Assembly: GCA_037355855.1 (NCBI GenBank)
Contig: CM074759.1
Coordinates: forward strand, 2,294,001 to 2,358,000
DNA length: 64,000 bases
DNA from: Pseudo-nitzschia pungens
Lineage: Eukaryota; Bacillariophyta; Bacillariophyceae; Bacillariales; Bacillariaceae
Direction of reading: 5' to 3'
Positions 48,762 through 61,000 of the stretch are shown piece by piece. Both the position numbers and the translations under genes were made by a program. A model generated the notes under the pieces. It did not search any database, was not told the origin of the DNA, and worked only from the letters and a program-made list of their open reading frames with translations. Within the stretch, counting starts at the first letter, position 1, and the number at the start of each line of letters is the position of its first letter.

Positions 48762-49335
48762 GCCCACCAGCAGTCAGCCCACCAGCAGTCAGCCCACCGG
48801 CAGTCAGCCCACCAGCAGTCAGCTCCCCAGCAGTCAGCTCACCAGCAGTCAGCCCACCAGCAGTCAGCCCACCAGCAGTCCGCTCACCAGCAGTCAGCCC
48901 CCCAGCAGTCAGCCCACCAGCAGTCAGGCTCCCAGCAGTCAGCCCACCAGCAGTCAGCTCCCCAGCAGTCAGCCCACCAGCAGTCAGCCCACCAGCAGTC
49001 AGCCCACCAGCAGTCAGCTCCCCAGCAGTCAGCCCACCAGCAGTCAGCCCACCAGCAGTCAGGCTCCCAGCAGTCAGCCCACCAGCAGTCAGCTCACCAG
49101 CAGTCAGCCCACCAGCAGTCAGCCCACCAGCAGTCAGGCTCCCAGCAGTCAGCCCACCAGCAGTCAGCCCACCAGCAGTCAGCCCACCAGCAGTCAGGCT
49201 CCCGGCAGTCAGCCCACCAGCAGTCAGGCTCCCAGCAGTCAGCCCACCAGCAGTCAGCCCACCAGCAGTCAGCCCACCAGCAGTCAGGCTCCCGGCAGTC
49301 AGCCCACCAGCAGTCAGGCTCCTAGCTGTCAGGCT
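48762..49335 (+). repeat. 15-bp minisatellite of LINE3, third segment
   Basis: About 38 units to the right of LINE2, continuing the array at 37103-37543. Units with GGCTCC alternate with CCCACC. Together the three segments give roughly 75-80 units for LINE3, more than double LINE2. Confidence 0.92.
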
Positions 49336-49377
49336 CACAGCAGTTAGCACACCTTCAGTCCGTTCCACCAACCCAAT

Positions 49378-51967
49378 ATGGCTCCCATCCCCCAGCTTCC
49401 GGCCGCAAACGGCGCCCCTCGTCTTCATCCCCTTCCAACAAGCGCGCCTTTGTGAGGACTCCTCCTTCTCGACGCCTTGGTGGTTCCTCCACTGAGGTTA
49501 CTCCCACTCTCCCTCCTGCTCGGAACTCTTCCAGGTCAGGCTCCCAGTCTTCAGGTGCGGCATCAGATGATGATGTTTCTTTTTCTTCTGCCGGGTCTAG
49601 CTCCTCTGCTGGGTCCTCCTCCTCTGTTTCTACCAAAGTGCCTGAGGATGTCGACATGACAGATCCTGAGCAGCCTCCCACGCAGCAGCACACTGGGCAG
49701 TCTGATCCTGGGACACCTGGCACTGGGACCTCAGACCCTAGGCCGTCTGCCACTGGGCCGTCAGGTGCTGGGACCTCTGGAGATGGCAAGCCAGCTCCTT
49801 CTCAGCCGGTGCGTCCTCCTGGCTCCACCCTCACTCCAGGTCTTAAGCAAACCACTATTGCATTCTCTTCTGACAAGTCTTCTGCTTCTTCTTCACCGAC
49901 TGAGCGGACTATTCTTCGCCAGAAAGCCCTAGCTGACGCCAACAAAGCTCACACTGACTCCTTTCTCTGGTGCTTCTATGGTGAGGGGCCCTGTACTGGT
50001 CGTTGTCTTGCTTTATTGGTTTGGCCAAGATGTCCCCTGAGTGTTTTGAAACCTTGTACTGTGAGGGCAACCTTTTACCCAGTACAGAAGGCAAAGTGTG
50101 GTTGGCAGCCAACCAAGTCCTTGGGTCCCACTGGCATTTTACGGAGCGACCTCCAGCTCCTGCCTCTACAGTAAAGGGTACTGCTTCCAGCTCCAGATCT
50201 GTCTCCTTCCTTCCTGGTCTTGATGGTGCCGCTGTCTTGTCATATTCTCGTGGACACTGCCTCCAACGCCGAGGGGTCTGCTCTAGTGCTTCCAGGGCTC
50301 CAGTTGATGTTACTGCCGGTACCAAGTGCTCTTACAGTTCTTATTTAACACTTTCCCTTCCCCGGCTGACTTCTCCACGCCCTGGGGATCTATATGATGA
50401 ACTGCTCAAGTTTCTCAAGGAGGCCCTGGAACTCATCTGGAAAGTGGACAAGCGCCTGGTGCTTTATGTTTTTCCTTCCAGAGTCAGGCTGGACCCCAAA
50501 GCCAAACCAATTACCAAGATTTGGTCCACCCCCCCTGATAGAAAAACCTTGGAAGTGTACGTTGCTCAGCTCTGGCTCCGCAGCAGAACTGCTCCCCATT
50601 TAAGGTTATTTGTTGGACACCGTGTTTCTTTGCAGGATCTCTTATCTCCAGATTTGATTCAGAGACTCAAGGACAGGGACATGGACTTGAAGTATGACTA
50701 CATCCAGGCTCCAGTCATTGTCACCTGTGGTTTTCTTCTTGGCTCCTACATGCAGAGTTTTGATCTTGATCACTATAATGCATTGCTTCAGACCCATCCC
50801 CGGTTCCAAGCCTTTCCTATTGCTGTTATTCGGAAGAACATCAGCCTGGACAGTTCCAGAGCCCCTGAACTCAATCCAGTCCCTGCTGCGCATGTTCTCT
50901 GTGATGCCACCAAAAGGTCCCAAACTGTTAAGCTGCTCAAAGGCCAGTTCAACAGATGCAAGCCTTCGGACATTGCCTCTCTTCCTGATGGCAAATTCTA
51001 CAAGTTTATTGAGACAGCCACCAATCCCTCTGACAGGCCCCTCTCTCCCTCCAAGCTCAGAATTGTGAGACAAGCCAAGTCCCGTCAATCCAAGTTTATT
51101 GCAAGCCATGAGACTGCTCCTGTTCTTGGGGTTGCTGACCTTGATCTGCCAGTTGATCTGGGTCAGGGCTTGGGCATGACGACTTTGCGCTTAGTGTTAC
51201 TGGGTATCAGAACTCGTGACAATTGGTCATGGCCTCTCTTTCTTTCTGTTGATGCTAACTCATACCGCGGTGAAATTCTTGCTCTGTATAACACTACAAC
51301 CAAAGCTGAAGCCATGGCCATGTTGTCTTTCTTGCCCATTATTTTGGAGGCACAGTTTGGTCCCTGTGTTCGGCAGTGGTTTTCTGCTGAGTGTTTGTCT
51401 GAAATGGAGGCTTACCATTGGGATGCCACTGCCAAATGTGTTGTGGAAACTGCTCCAGTTGACGATTCTTTGCATGATGGGTCCCTCCCTTTCTTTGGTG
51501 CGGGTGATGCCAGGGATTGGGAACTAGTTGATGATGATTTGTCCGACGATTCTGGTCCAGAACTTACTTTTGATTTGGATCTGCACTTTCAGCTCCAAGC
51601 CCGTGATGACAGTGGGGGTTGTGGTTATGATGATGCCCAATCCATGGCGACTTTAGCCACTGGTACAACCAACCTCACTGATGCTCAGTCTCCAACTCCT
51701 CAGGATTCTGCAGCAGGTGCTTCTCCTGTTCACCCTTTGCCTGGTCCTTCACCAGCTGATGCGCATGCTGTCCAGCCTGTGAACCAGTCTGGGGATGGGG
51801 ATGATGTGGCTGCTGATCTCCGGGTTGGTGTTGCTGCCATTGCATTTTCTCCTAGCCATGATAACAGTGTCAGTGATTTGAGCCCTGCCAACGCCTCTAC
51901 CAAGTCAGCTCCAGCAACTCTTCCTTCTCCCGCGCGAAAGACACGGTTTCCTTCTGATCATGGTTAG
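49378..51967 (+). pseudogene. LINE3 ORF1, frameshifted and internally deleted
   Basis: ATG (MAPIP) at 49378 as in LINE2. One base is missing near 49389 (CCCATCCCCC against CCCATTCCCCC), which shifts the frame; the coding frame is recovered from about 49452. A second lesion near 50002 removes about 290 bp relative to LINE2 (from GPCTGR to KKCFIGLAK) and shifts again. The rest, 50003-51967, is open and ends in the usual HG-stop overlapping ORF2. Confidence 0.9.
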
Positions 51968-54339
51968 GTTTTCTGGTGTGAGGTCTGATGGGATGCCTGA
52001 TTCTTCAAATCCCATCCTTGCTTCCACCGGTTCTACTTCTCCCTCCTCTGTCTCTCTCCCTGCTTCTCATTTTGTCCAATTAACTCTACATGGGGACTCT
52101 CTTGCTGCCACGGATTCTGATATTTTTGGACATCCTTTTCCTCAAGCCCCATCCTCTAACTCCACTATCATCACTTTTCAAAACATTGGGCCCCAGCGCA
52201 GAGCTGCTTTCATGTCAAGATCCCGGCACAACTCCCGCCAATATGTCAAGAGCAAGGCTAGTGTTGCACTTTATGCTGAGCACTGTTTGAATGAATCCAA
52301 GCTCCTTCCCTGTGACCTCTTCAACCGGCGCCTGAAGAATGTCTGCCCCTCCAGTTTTTCATACCTTGCCAACAACAAGCATGAAGCTTCTGACTGCACT
52401 TGGCTTCAGCCTGGAGGCACTGGTTTTACCCTTGATCAGCTCTTTAGTTCCCACAAGGTTGCTCATGGGGCTGATCCTTCTGGACTCGGAAGGTGGACCT
52501 TTGTCAAGTTTCAGGGCAGGGCTGGTTCCACTGTCACAATGTTTTCTGCCTACTGCCCTGTTGAAAATGACAGGGATCTTGGCTCAGTTTGGAATCAACA
52601 GTACAGGTACTTTCAAGCAGCTGAGAATCTTTTCTCTCCCAATCCTTGCATTCTCTTTCACCGGGATCTAACTGCTGCCCTTCATGCCTGCCTGGGTGCT
52701 GGTGACCAAGTTATTCTTGGGATTGATCAAAATGCTGATGTTAGATCTGATGGTTTATCTTCTGAGCTCAAGGCCCTTGGTTTCAGAGATGCTGTTCTGT
52801 CCTTGCACTCTCAGTCTTCTCCTCCAGCCACCCACAACAGAAACACCACCAGGACTCCAATTGATGCCATCTGGGTCTCTGAATATGTTGATGTTCTCAG
52901 GGCAGGGTACTGTCCCTTTGGTGGTGCCCAAGGAATGGATTCGGATCATCGCATGCTCTGGATTGAAGTTTGCAATAGCAGCATCATGGGAAAACATCTG
53001 CCTCCTCCTGTCCACTGCTCCATGTCCAGACTTCAATCTTCTCATCCTCATCTGCGTCAACGGTATTTCAAGCGTGTCAGGCACAGTTTTCTCAAGGCTG
53101 GAGTGTTTTCTCTCCAGGCCAAGCTGGAGCAGTTGCTGGCTCAGTTTCAATCTGGTGACATTTCTGTGAAAGTAGATCTCATCAACACCTATGATGTCCT
53201 CCATGCCACCTCCACCTCTCTCAGGCTGTCTGTTGAACGGCATCTCTGCAACACAAGAGCTGGGATGGTTCCATGGTCACCACAGCTCCAGGTGTATCGT
53301 GATACCATTGATTTCTGGCGCCATGTTGTGAAGTTGAGGCAGGGTGTGTCTACCAGTCATACTGTTTTGAAGCGGCTGGCTTCCAAGCTTTCTCTCTACA
53401 AAGGGGAACACTGTGATTTACCCAGTGCTATCTTCCATTTGAAACAAGCTTACAAGCAGTACCGGGCTGTGAAACAGCTGGCTCCCTCCTGGCGAGACTC
53501 TTTCAATCAAGGCCTGGTGGATGCGCTTCTTGCTGAGGGTAAGCCCCACAACCAGAGTGCTTCCCAGATTCGTGCCCGGATGCGGAGGGAAAGGCTTCAA
53601 AGAGAGCTTGGTGTTGCAGCTAGGTCAATTTGTGGGCGCATCAACAAAGCAGCAGTCTTGAAGGCTATTGCTGTTGGCCCTGACGGTGTTGAACAGGTGT
53701 TGGAGTCCCAGTCAACCATGGTTCCAGCTATGGCTGAATCTAATGTCAGGCGCCAACAACAGTGTATTGGCACTCCCTCCATGGCTCCCTCTTTTATCCA
53801 AGACTTTGGATATTTAGGTACAGGCCCCGCTTCTGCTGCAGTTCTTGAAGGCTCCTACACTCCTCCCCCTGACACTGACAAGTATCTCTGTGAATTTCTT
53901 TCCTGTCTCAAAGTGCCTGATTCTCTCCTGCATTTGCCCCCTTTTGATTATTCTGTGAGCCCAGCTGACAATGCTGCTGCTTGGAAAAGTCAGAGGAAAC
54001 GCACTGCCAGTGAACCCTCTTGTTTGAGCTTTGCCCATCACAAGTCCTTTGCCCTTGACCCACAGTTGAATTGCTTTGATACTCTTCTGAGATCAGTCCC
54101 ATTGATTGTTGGTTTCTCTCCTGCTGCCTGGCAAGTCATCACTGATGTGGAGATCTTCAAGAAACCTGGAGAATATAGGGTGGACAAGATGAGGCTGATC
54201 CAGTTGATGTCTCCTGAATTCCAGATCAACAACAAGATAATTGGCCGACGCATTCTTGCTCATGCTGAACGTGCCAATGCAGTGGCTGCTGATCAACATG
54301 GCAGTAGGAAGCACCACAAGGCCATCAACACCTGCCTGA

Positions 54340-56356
54340 TTAATTAATTAATATACTTATTTAAGTAGGAAAATCCACCGAAGGTGGTTAAAAGCTACTC
54401 AGTCTGTAACCAGACTTTATCGTCGCCTCAATCAAAGAGTCAGGACCCCAAGTTGTAGAACGACGCGTCGCCTCAATCAAAGAGAGTTTAGGCTCCAAGT
54501 TGTAAAAACGACAATTTTTCCAAACAAACCTTAGTAAGAAGCAGGGTAAGAACGAACCAGCAGTCCAGAGCACAACAGACACTGCTGTTGCAAAGCGTAC
54601 AGGAGACGGGGTAACAAGAACGTGAAAGGGAAAGACACAAGCAAAACTGTCCCTTGCATGCTGCTGTAAAGCATCAGTAATGCTAGTGGTCAGCCAACAC
54701 AAGCAAAACCCTTCCTCAGATACATAGTATCAGTAATGCAAGTGTTCAGCGTACAAAAGCAAAACTGCTCTCTGAATGCTTGATAGCAGCATCAGTAATG
54801 CGAGTGCCCCAAACACATTCCTTACCACTGTATGGTACATATAGTACGGAGCCTACTACCAAATTCGTATCAGCTGTCCTCCTGTTCGAACTTCGTAGTA
54901 GGTAGCACACGTAGAGGCAGTGGAGCCTACTACCAAATTCAAATTCGTAACAGCTGGCCTCCTGTTCGAACTTGAACTTGCGTAGTAGCTTGGAAACAAG
55001 GGCTCTAAGTGATAACACTTATGGACCATCAGGGCTGTAGGCTTGAAAACAGGTGTCAGCTGTACTGTGTACTGGAGGGGTATGGGTAGGTGGTGGAGCG
55101 TTAAGTAAAGAATACTTAGCGACTTTGGGGCTTGGGTAAGAAATAGTAGGAACATAAGCGAAAACACTTATGGTCCAGCAGGGCAGTAGACTTGAAAACA
55201 GATGACAGTTGAAGTGTGCATCTGAGAGGTATATGTAGGTGGTGGAGCCCTAAGCAAGCTGTACTTAGCGGCTTTGGGGCTTGGGTCAGAAATTAGTAGG
55301 ACCATAAGCGAAAACACTTATGGTCCAGCAGGGCAGTAGACTTGAAAACAGATGACAGTTGAAGAATGCATCTGAGAGGTATATGTAGGTGGGGGAGCCT
55401 TAAGCAATCTGTACTTAGCGGCTTTGGGGCTTGGGTCAGAAAATAGTAGGACCATAAGCGAAAACACTTATGGACCAGCAGGGCAGTAGACTTGGAAACA
55501 GATGACAGTTGAAGAATGCATCTGAGAGGTATATGTAGGTGGTGGAGCCTTAAGCAAGCTGTACTTAGCGGCTTTGGGGCTTGGGTCAAAAAAAAACAGT
55601 AGGACCTTAAGCGAAAACACTTATGGTCCAGCAGGGCAGTAGACTTGGAAACAGATGACATTTATATGGTACATCTGGGAGGTATATGTAGGTAGTGGAT
55701 CCTTAAGCAAGCTGTACTTAGTGGCTTTGGGGCTTGGGTTGAAAAACAGTAGGACCATAAGCGAAAACACATATGGTCCAGCAGGGCAATGGACTTGAAA
55801 ACAGATGACAGCTGGAATTTCTTGTAGAAAGATTCCTACAGTGGAAGGGGCTGTTCGTGAACTTCGACTTGAAAAGACTTAATGGACTTAGCAAGGAACC
55901 TTGAAGAATGTAGAACGTTAAGTGAGAAGCACTTAGGAAGCTTGGAAACAATGTAGAACCTTGAGTATAGTAACATATTATATCGAAGGGCCTTCAGGGG
56001 AGCTTAGGAACAGATTGCAGATCGAATTGGGAACAGATCGCAGATCGAATTGCTGTAGAATCTGTACTGGAGGTGCTGTAGAAAATTATGTGTCGATTTT
56101 GTTTTGGTGCCGTTGCTGCTGCTCGACCGCCGAGTGGTGAATAGGCACCAAAGCAGCCAAAACAAAGCAGCAAGCAACGGAACTGATAGCAGAAACAAAG
56201 AGCGCAGGTCTTGGTTAATACATGTAGGTCCTGGGGTTGTGATTGGGGGTGTAAAAGGGAGCGAGATATCGCATGGTAAAGTTGTGTAGAAATCTACGTG
56301 TTTTTAGTACTTGGAACATCGGAACGTCGGACAAAATGCGCGATGCGCAAATTGTA
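54340..56356 (-). mobile_element. Non-autonomous LINE-derived retroelement (2017 bp)
   Basis: It is flanked by a perfect 15-bp duplication TCAACACCTGCCTGA (54325-54339 and 56357-56371). On its own strand it begins TACAATTTGCGC and shares about 80 nt of 5' end with LINE1/LINE2. It ends with the LINE 3' sequence, including hairpins AGTCTG/CAGACT (54401-54416) and CCACC/GGTGG (54375-54387), and an (ATTA)n tail. Between these there is no coding sequence, but about six ~150-bp tandem repeats. It looks like a partner mobilised by the LINE ORF2 protein, comparable in logic to RIME/ingi of trypanosomes. Confidence 0.88.
55005..55860 (-). repeat. ~150-bp tandem repeats in the non-autonomous element
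   Basis: The landmark TAAGCGAAAACACTTATGG recurs at about 55155, 55305, 55455, 55608 and 55758, with a degenerate copy at about 55006; spacing is 149-153 bp. Each unit also has CAGCAGGGCAGTAGACTTG and GGTATATGTAGGT. The CACTTATGG / ACTTAGCG words echo the CTAAGT words of the LINE 5' UTR repeats. Confidence 0.88.
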
Positions 56357-56566
56357 TCAACACCTGCCTGAACAAGAAGCTGATCTGTGATGTGTTACGC
56401 CAAAAGCGCAGATCTGGTGCTGTTGCCATGAATGATGCCAAGGGTTGCTATGATAGGATCTCTCATCCCATTGCTGGTCTCACTCTACAGAGTTTTGGCC
56501 TTCCAGCGCATGTTTGTGAAGTTCTTTTGTCTACCCTGCAGCGTGCCAAACACCACATCAAAACTG

Positions 56567-56829
56567 TGTGACATGCTAGCGTAGGCAAACATGAATCACG
56601 ATTAAATAATTAACCGAATCCCACATACGAGCCGACCGGTGTTTGAATACAAATATTCAAACTGTACGCCGGGCGCTCCAACAATGCATGTGCGCCGTTA
56701 TTCAAATATGAGCACGGCGCGCGTTTGTATATTCAAACGTTCACACGAAAATCGTAACATTCGCTTAAGAGTTGAAACTTTAGTCACAATTTTAATACTA
56801 CTCCAATTTTTCTACCTTAGAGTGTAACA
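56567..56829 (+). repeat. 5' LTR of element E (263 bp)
   Basis: TGTGACATGC to GTGTAACA. It contains inverted words TTTGAATA..TATTCAAA and several ATTCAAA copies. It is shorter than the A and G LTRs of the same family, and its middle differs. Confidence 0.96.
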
Positions 56830-56966
56830 CAGTAATTACTGTTTATCTTCAACGTAGGAAAACAGTAGAACTCAGTACTGAACCAAAAACAATCGAATAA
56901 ACATACCTTATCCTCAACAACAGAGGAACCTTTACCCCCAGCAAGCTTCTCTCCTCCAACGCAACC
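56830..56966 (+). other. Untranslated leader of element E
   Basis: 137 bp with CAGTAATTACTG directly after the LTR. No clear tRNA-complementary primer site beginning TGG was seen. It ends in an AACC-ATG-G start context. Confidence 0.6.
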
Positions 56967-58016
56967 ATGGCAGGTATCTACAGAGATCCCCCGATCACCT
57001 ACAAGAGCTCCTTCGATCGAACCAAGCCCAAGCTCTTCACGCTATACAATGTCGATGAGGAACGAACCGACAGCATGAAAGTCCCCCTGTTTACAGAGAC
57101 AGGAGGTCTGGAAGAACTGCTGTTTGTGGAGGAGTCCTTCCGGAATGCGGCCACCTATCTACGACTACCCGTCCACATCTACCTCACTCACTTCGGACGC
57201 TGTCTCACCACAGACGCCCAGAGCAAGTGGAACGACTTGATAAAGGACCCACTGGATCCCGAAGAGTTCCAATACTCCCAAGAAGAGATTGGAGGATATG
57301 AACAAGCCTTCATTGACTTCACCCAGCTCTACTGCAACGCCAAGGACGCTAGAGACATCATGCACACCTACCTTCGAAGCCAAGACTGTCGGAAGACGCC
57401 CGCAGTCACCTGCAAAGAACACGCGGATCGCATCCTTATCCTCATGAAATACACTCAGAAACTAGAAGGAAGCAGCTCACCCCTTTCCAGAGTGGAGAAA
57501 CTTACGATCCTCCTTCATTCATTCCCCTCTACATGGATTGAAAGCTATGGCATGATGCACAGCGGAATCCAAGAAGACACGACGGTTCGACACATTGTGG
57601 ATTATATGAGCTGTCACGAGCGGCAAGCCAACAAGAAGAGCAACAAGAATAACAACAAACAACAAAATCGCTCGAACCACAACAACAGCAACTCCCGAAA
57701 GCGCAACAATACTTCCAACCACAAGGGCAACCAGAATAAAAAGAAATCCAATCCCTGTCGAATCCCAGGTCATAATCACGACTGGTCTGAGTGTCCGAAG
57801 AATCGATTCTCCAAGAATTACAAGAAAGGCTCAGGCTCCAGCAATAAGCAACCGGAGACCTTCCACGCCAACACGACAGCTTCGACAGCTTTGATGATAG
57901 CAGGAAGCAACGAGACCTTCCAAGCCCACATGAACGCAGCGCGCGAGGCGTACCATGCTAATCATGGTGGAAGAACTGAAAGGAGCATCGATGGGGAACT
58001 CGTGTGGCTCCCCTGA
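56967..58016 (+). CDS. gag: Ty3/gypsy gag of element E
   Basis: 349 residues from MAGIYRDPP to TGA 58014-58016. A capsid-like helical region (about 35-210) includes LPVHIYLTHFGRCL and YTQKLEGSSSPLSRVEKLTILLHSFP, resembling retrotransposon gag domains. It is followed by an Asn/Lys-rich basic tract (about 215-265) and a zinc-knuckle-like CRIPGHNHDWSEC (CX4HXHX4C) near 270. The protein differs completely from gag of B/C/D. Pol continues in the same frame after the TGA with no further stop, so a gag-pol fusion would need only read-through of that UGA. Confidence 0.92.
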   Translation: MAGIYRDPPITYKSSFDRTKPKLFTLYNVDEERTDSMKVPLFTETGGLEELLFVEESFRNAATYLRLPVHIYLTHFGRCLTTDAQSKWNDLIKDPLDPEEFQYSQEEIGGYEQAFIDFTQLYCNAKDARDIMHTYLRSQDCRKTPAVTCKEHADRILILMKYTQKLEGSSSPLSRVEKLTILLHSFPSTWIESYGMMHSGIQEDTTVRHIVDYMSCHERQANKKSNKNNNKQQNRSNHNNSNSRKRNNTSNHKGNQNKKKSNPCRIPGHNHDWSECPKNRFSKNYKKGSGSSNKQPETFHANTTASTALMIAGSNETFQAHMNAAREAYHANHGGRTERSIDGELVWLP

Positions 58017-61000
58017 GTCTCCGGAGGCTCCAGGCCTCCAAAACAGAAGCCCCCGGCTTCATTAAAACCAGCAATCACCTTGCCTCCAGCTCCCCTGGAA
58101 CTGGATGCCAGTACAGCCCTGCTGTCTGGGATGACGCATGGAGGAGATCTCCCGGATAAAGAGGGGAAGGAACCTACAGGATGGAGCATTCCTGTTGAGC
58201 GCTCAGCAAAGCCTGCAATCGCAGCAAACACAATCGTTCGAAACATCCTACAGGATATATCGAACATGGATCCGAATCGATCCAAGGGTACAGACGCAAC
58301 ATCGATCAACGCGATTGATCCAAATAAGACAGCAGCAACAAATAGACCAACCCTGTCCCTGGCAAGGAACTGGTCTACCGGTACAGCAAAAAATCTCTAT
58401 TGCAATCCCGGAAACTCCAAAGACTACACCAAAGGAGGTGCGTTGGAGCAAAATTATTTAAAGCTCCTGTCGACTGCTGCAAATCCAACCAAAAATACAG
58501 CAGAATCTACAACGAATAAGAGCAACGTGGCTCCTATTCTACTAACCAACATACAGTTCATACAAGGCATCCCTCTCAAAGCAAGACCACTACTAGCGCT
58601 ACTAGATAGTGGATCCTCCGGAACTCTAATCAACAAGAGAGCACTACCATTTGGCACAATGCCACTACGAAGCAAGCACCAAGTCATAACTACCACAGCC
58701 AATGGAAGCTTCGACACTACAGAATATGTCATCATGAAGAACATCAAATTACAAGAGTTTGGCAACTACACCATCGACCTACAAGAGGCAAGGCTCTTCC
58801 ATTCTCCTGACTGCAGATATGATCTTATACTAGGCAGAGACTTCCTCCACCTAGCACAGATCAACCTCCTATTCAAAGAAGGAGCAGTTCAGTGGATGGA
58901 TCGAACCATTCCTATGAAGGACACGTCCCTATACCATGACAACCATACCATGCTCATGGAAGAACTGGAAGATGCTGAACTCTTTGCTGATGATCTCTCG
59001 TTTGCCAATCCATACAAGTCCAAGGTCATCCTCGATAGAGCCTACCAAGAAACAGATCCATCCACAGTGGCACAGCAGCAGTCCCACATGTCCAAGCAAG
59101 AGCAGCAGCAGTTCCAAGCAATACTAAACAAATACCCTAACGTCTTCAACGGGGAACTCGGCAAATACCCACACAAGCAAATCTCTCTAAGACTCAAGCC
59201 CGGATCCAAGCCCATACACAAGAAGCCTTATCCAGTTGCATACAAAAGAGAAGACCTATTCAAAAGGGAGCTCCAGAATCTTTGTAATGATGGAGTACTC
59301 AAAAGATGCACCGGACCAGCTGAATGGGCGTTCCCAACCTTCATAGTACCAAAGAAAGACAACCGAGTCAGATGGGTATCAGACTTCAGAGAACTAAATG
59401 AACTGCTTGAAAGACGTCCTTATCCAATTCCCCGGATACAGGATATCATGAACAAGAGGGGCAAGTACACTCACTTTACCAAGATTGACTTGTCCATGCA
59501 ATACTACTGCTTTGAACTCGACGACGCAAGCAAGAAGCTCTGTACCATAGTGACGCCATATGGTTGTTATGAATACCAACGTCTACCAATGGGTGTCAAA
59601 GTCTCTCCAGATGTTGCCCAGCAACTAATGGAAGATATCCTACAAGACACTGACTGCACTGTCTATATCGATGATATTGGCATCTGGACCAATGGATCCT
59701 TTGACCTCCACATGAAGACCATTGACAAGATCCTAGACCGGCTCAATCAAAATGGGCTCAAGTGCAACCCACTCAAGTGTGATTGGGCTGTACAAGAGAC
59801 TGACTTCCTTGGTTATTGGATGACACCTACAGCTGTTAAACCATGGAGGAAGAAAATAGAAGCTATCCTACACATGGACCGACCAAGAACTGTCACCCAA
59901 GTCAAATCCTTCCTAGGCGCTGTAGGATACTACAGAGATATGTGGCCTCGCAGATCACACGTCTTAGCTCCTCTATTTGATATCACAGGGACCCCCAAGA
60001 AAACTCCCCAAGCAGCTGCCATCAAAGGCAAGCAAAGGAAAGCCCCTTCAGCTTTCACTTGGGGTCCTGCTCAAGATAAAGCCTTTCAAGAGATGAAAGC
60101 AATGGTGGCAGCAGATGCGCTGAACACCTATCCAGACCTTAACAAGCCCTTTGAACTGTATACTGATGCCTCGGACCTACAGCTCGGCGCTGCCATCCTC
60201 CAAGATGGCAAGCCCATTGCTTATTGGTCCAAGAAACTATCTGATGCCCAGAAGAACTATACTACTACGGAGAAAGAACTCCTCGCAATAGTACTCTGTT
60301 GCAAAGAGTACCGAAAAATGCTCCTTGGTGGTGTTATCAACGTATACACCGACCACAAGAACCTTACATTCAGGACCCTTTCAGTCCAACGAGTCCTCCG
60401 GTGGAGACTATTCCTAGAAGAATTCGGTGTCAACCTCACCTATATTGAAGGCAAGAAGAATGTTCTTGCTGATGCCTTCTCCAGACTACCCAGGATGGAT
60501 CCACCTACTGTGGGGAAGAAAGAAGCCCTTGGTAAGGGCACTCTCATCGATTTTTTGAAACTTGAAGTCCCCAAGCAAGACGAAGAACTGTTTTTAGCAG
60601 AGTTCCCAAATCTATTCCAACACTTATGCAATGACGCAGACCAGGAGTTATACTCTTGTTTGCTGAACAATGAGTGTCTAGTCAACCTACCAAACACCCA
60701 AGACTTGGAATGCCCGGTTAACTACAACAAGATATACCTCCATCAGCAGAAGGACCCGACTGTCAAGTTCAAGATTCAATCCAAAGCATTCTTCTACCAA
60801 GAATTGCAAGGCAATAACATCCTTTGCTATGCCAACCAATCCAATCCAGACAGCTGGAGAATTTACATACCAAGCTCTCTTACGAATGATACCATCAAAT
60901 GGTACCATCTCCTGTTGGGTCATTGTGGATCCACCAGATTATATAAGACTATCTCAGCTCGCTTCTACGCCGACAACCTGTCCAACTTATGCAAGTCCTA

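Noticed and set aside
58014..58016. Reassigned UGA genetic code suggested by in-frame UGA in E, in B/C/D and in Harbinger copy 1
   Set aside because: UGA also serves as the final stop of E pol and occurs at decay sites in D. The TPR gene and LINE ORFs use no internal UGA, so a standard code is simpler.
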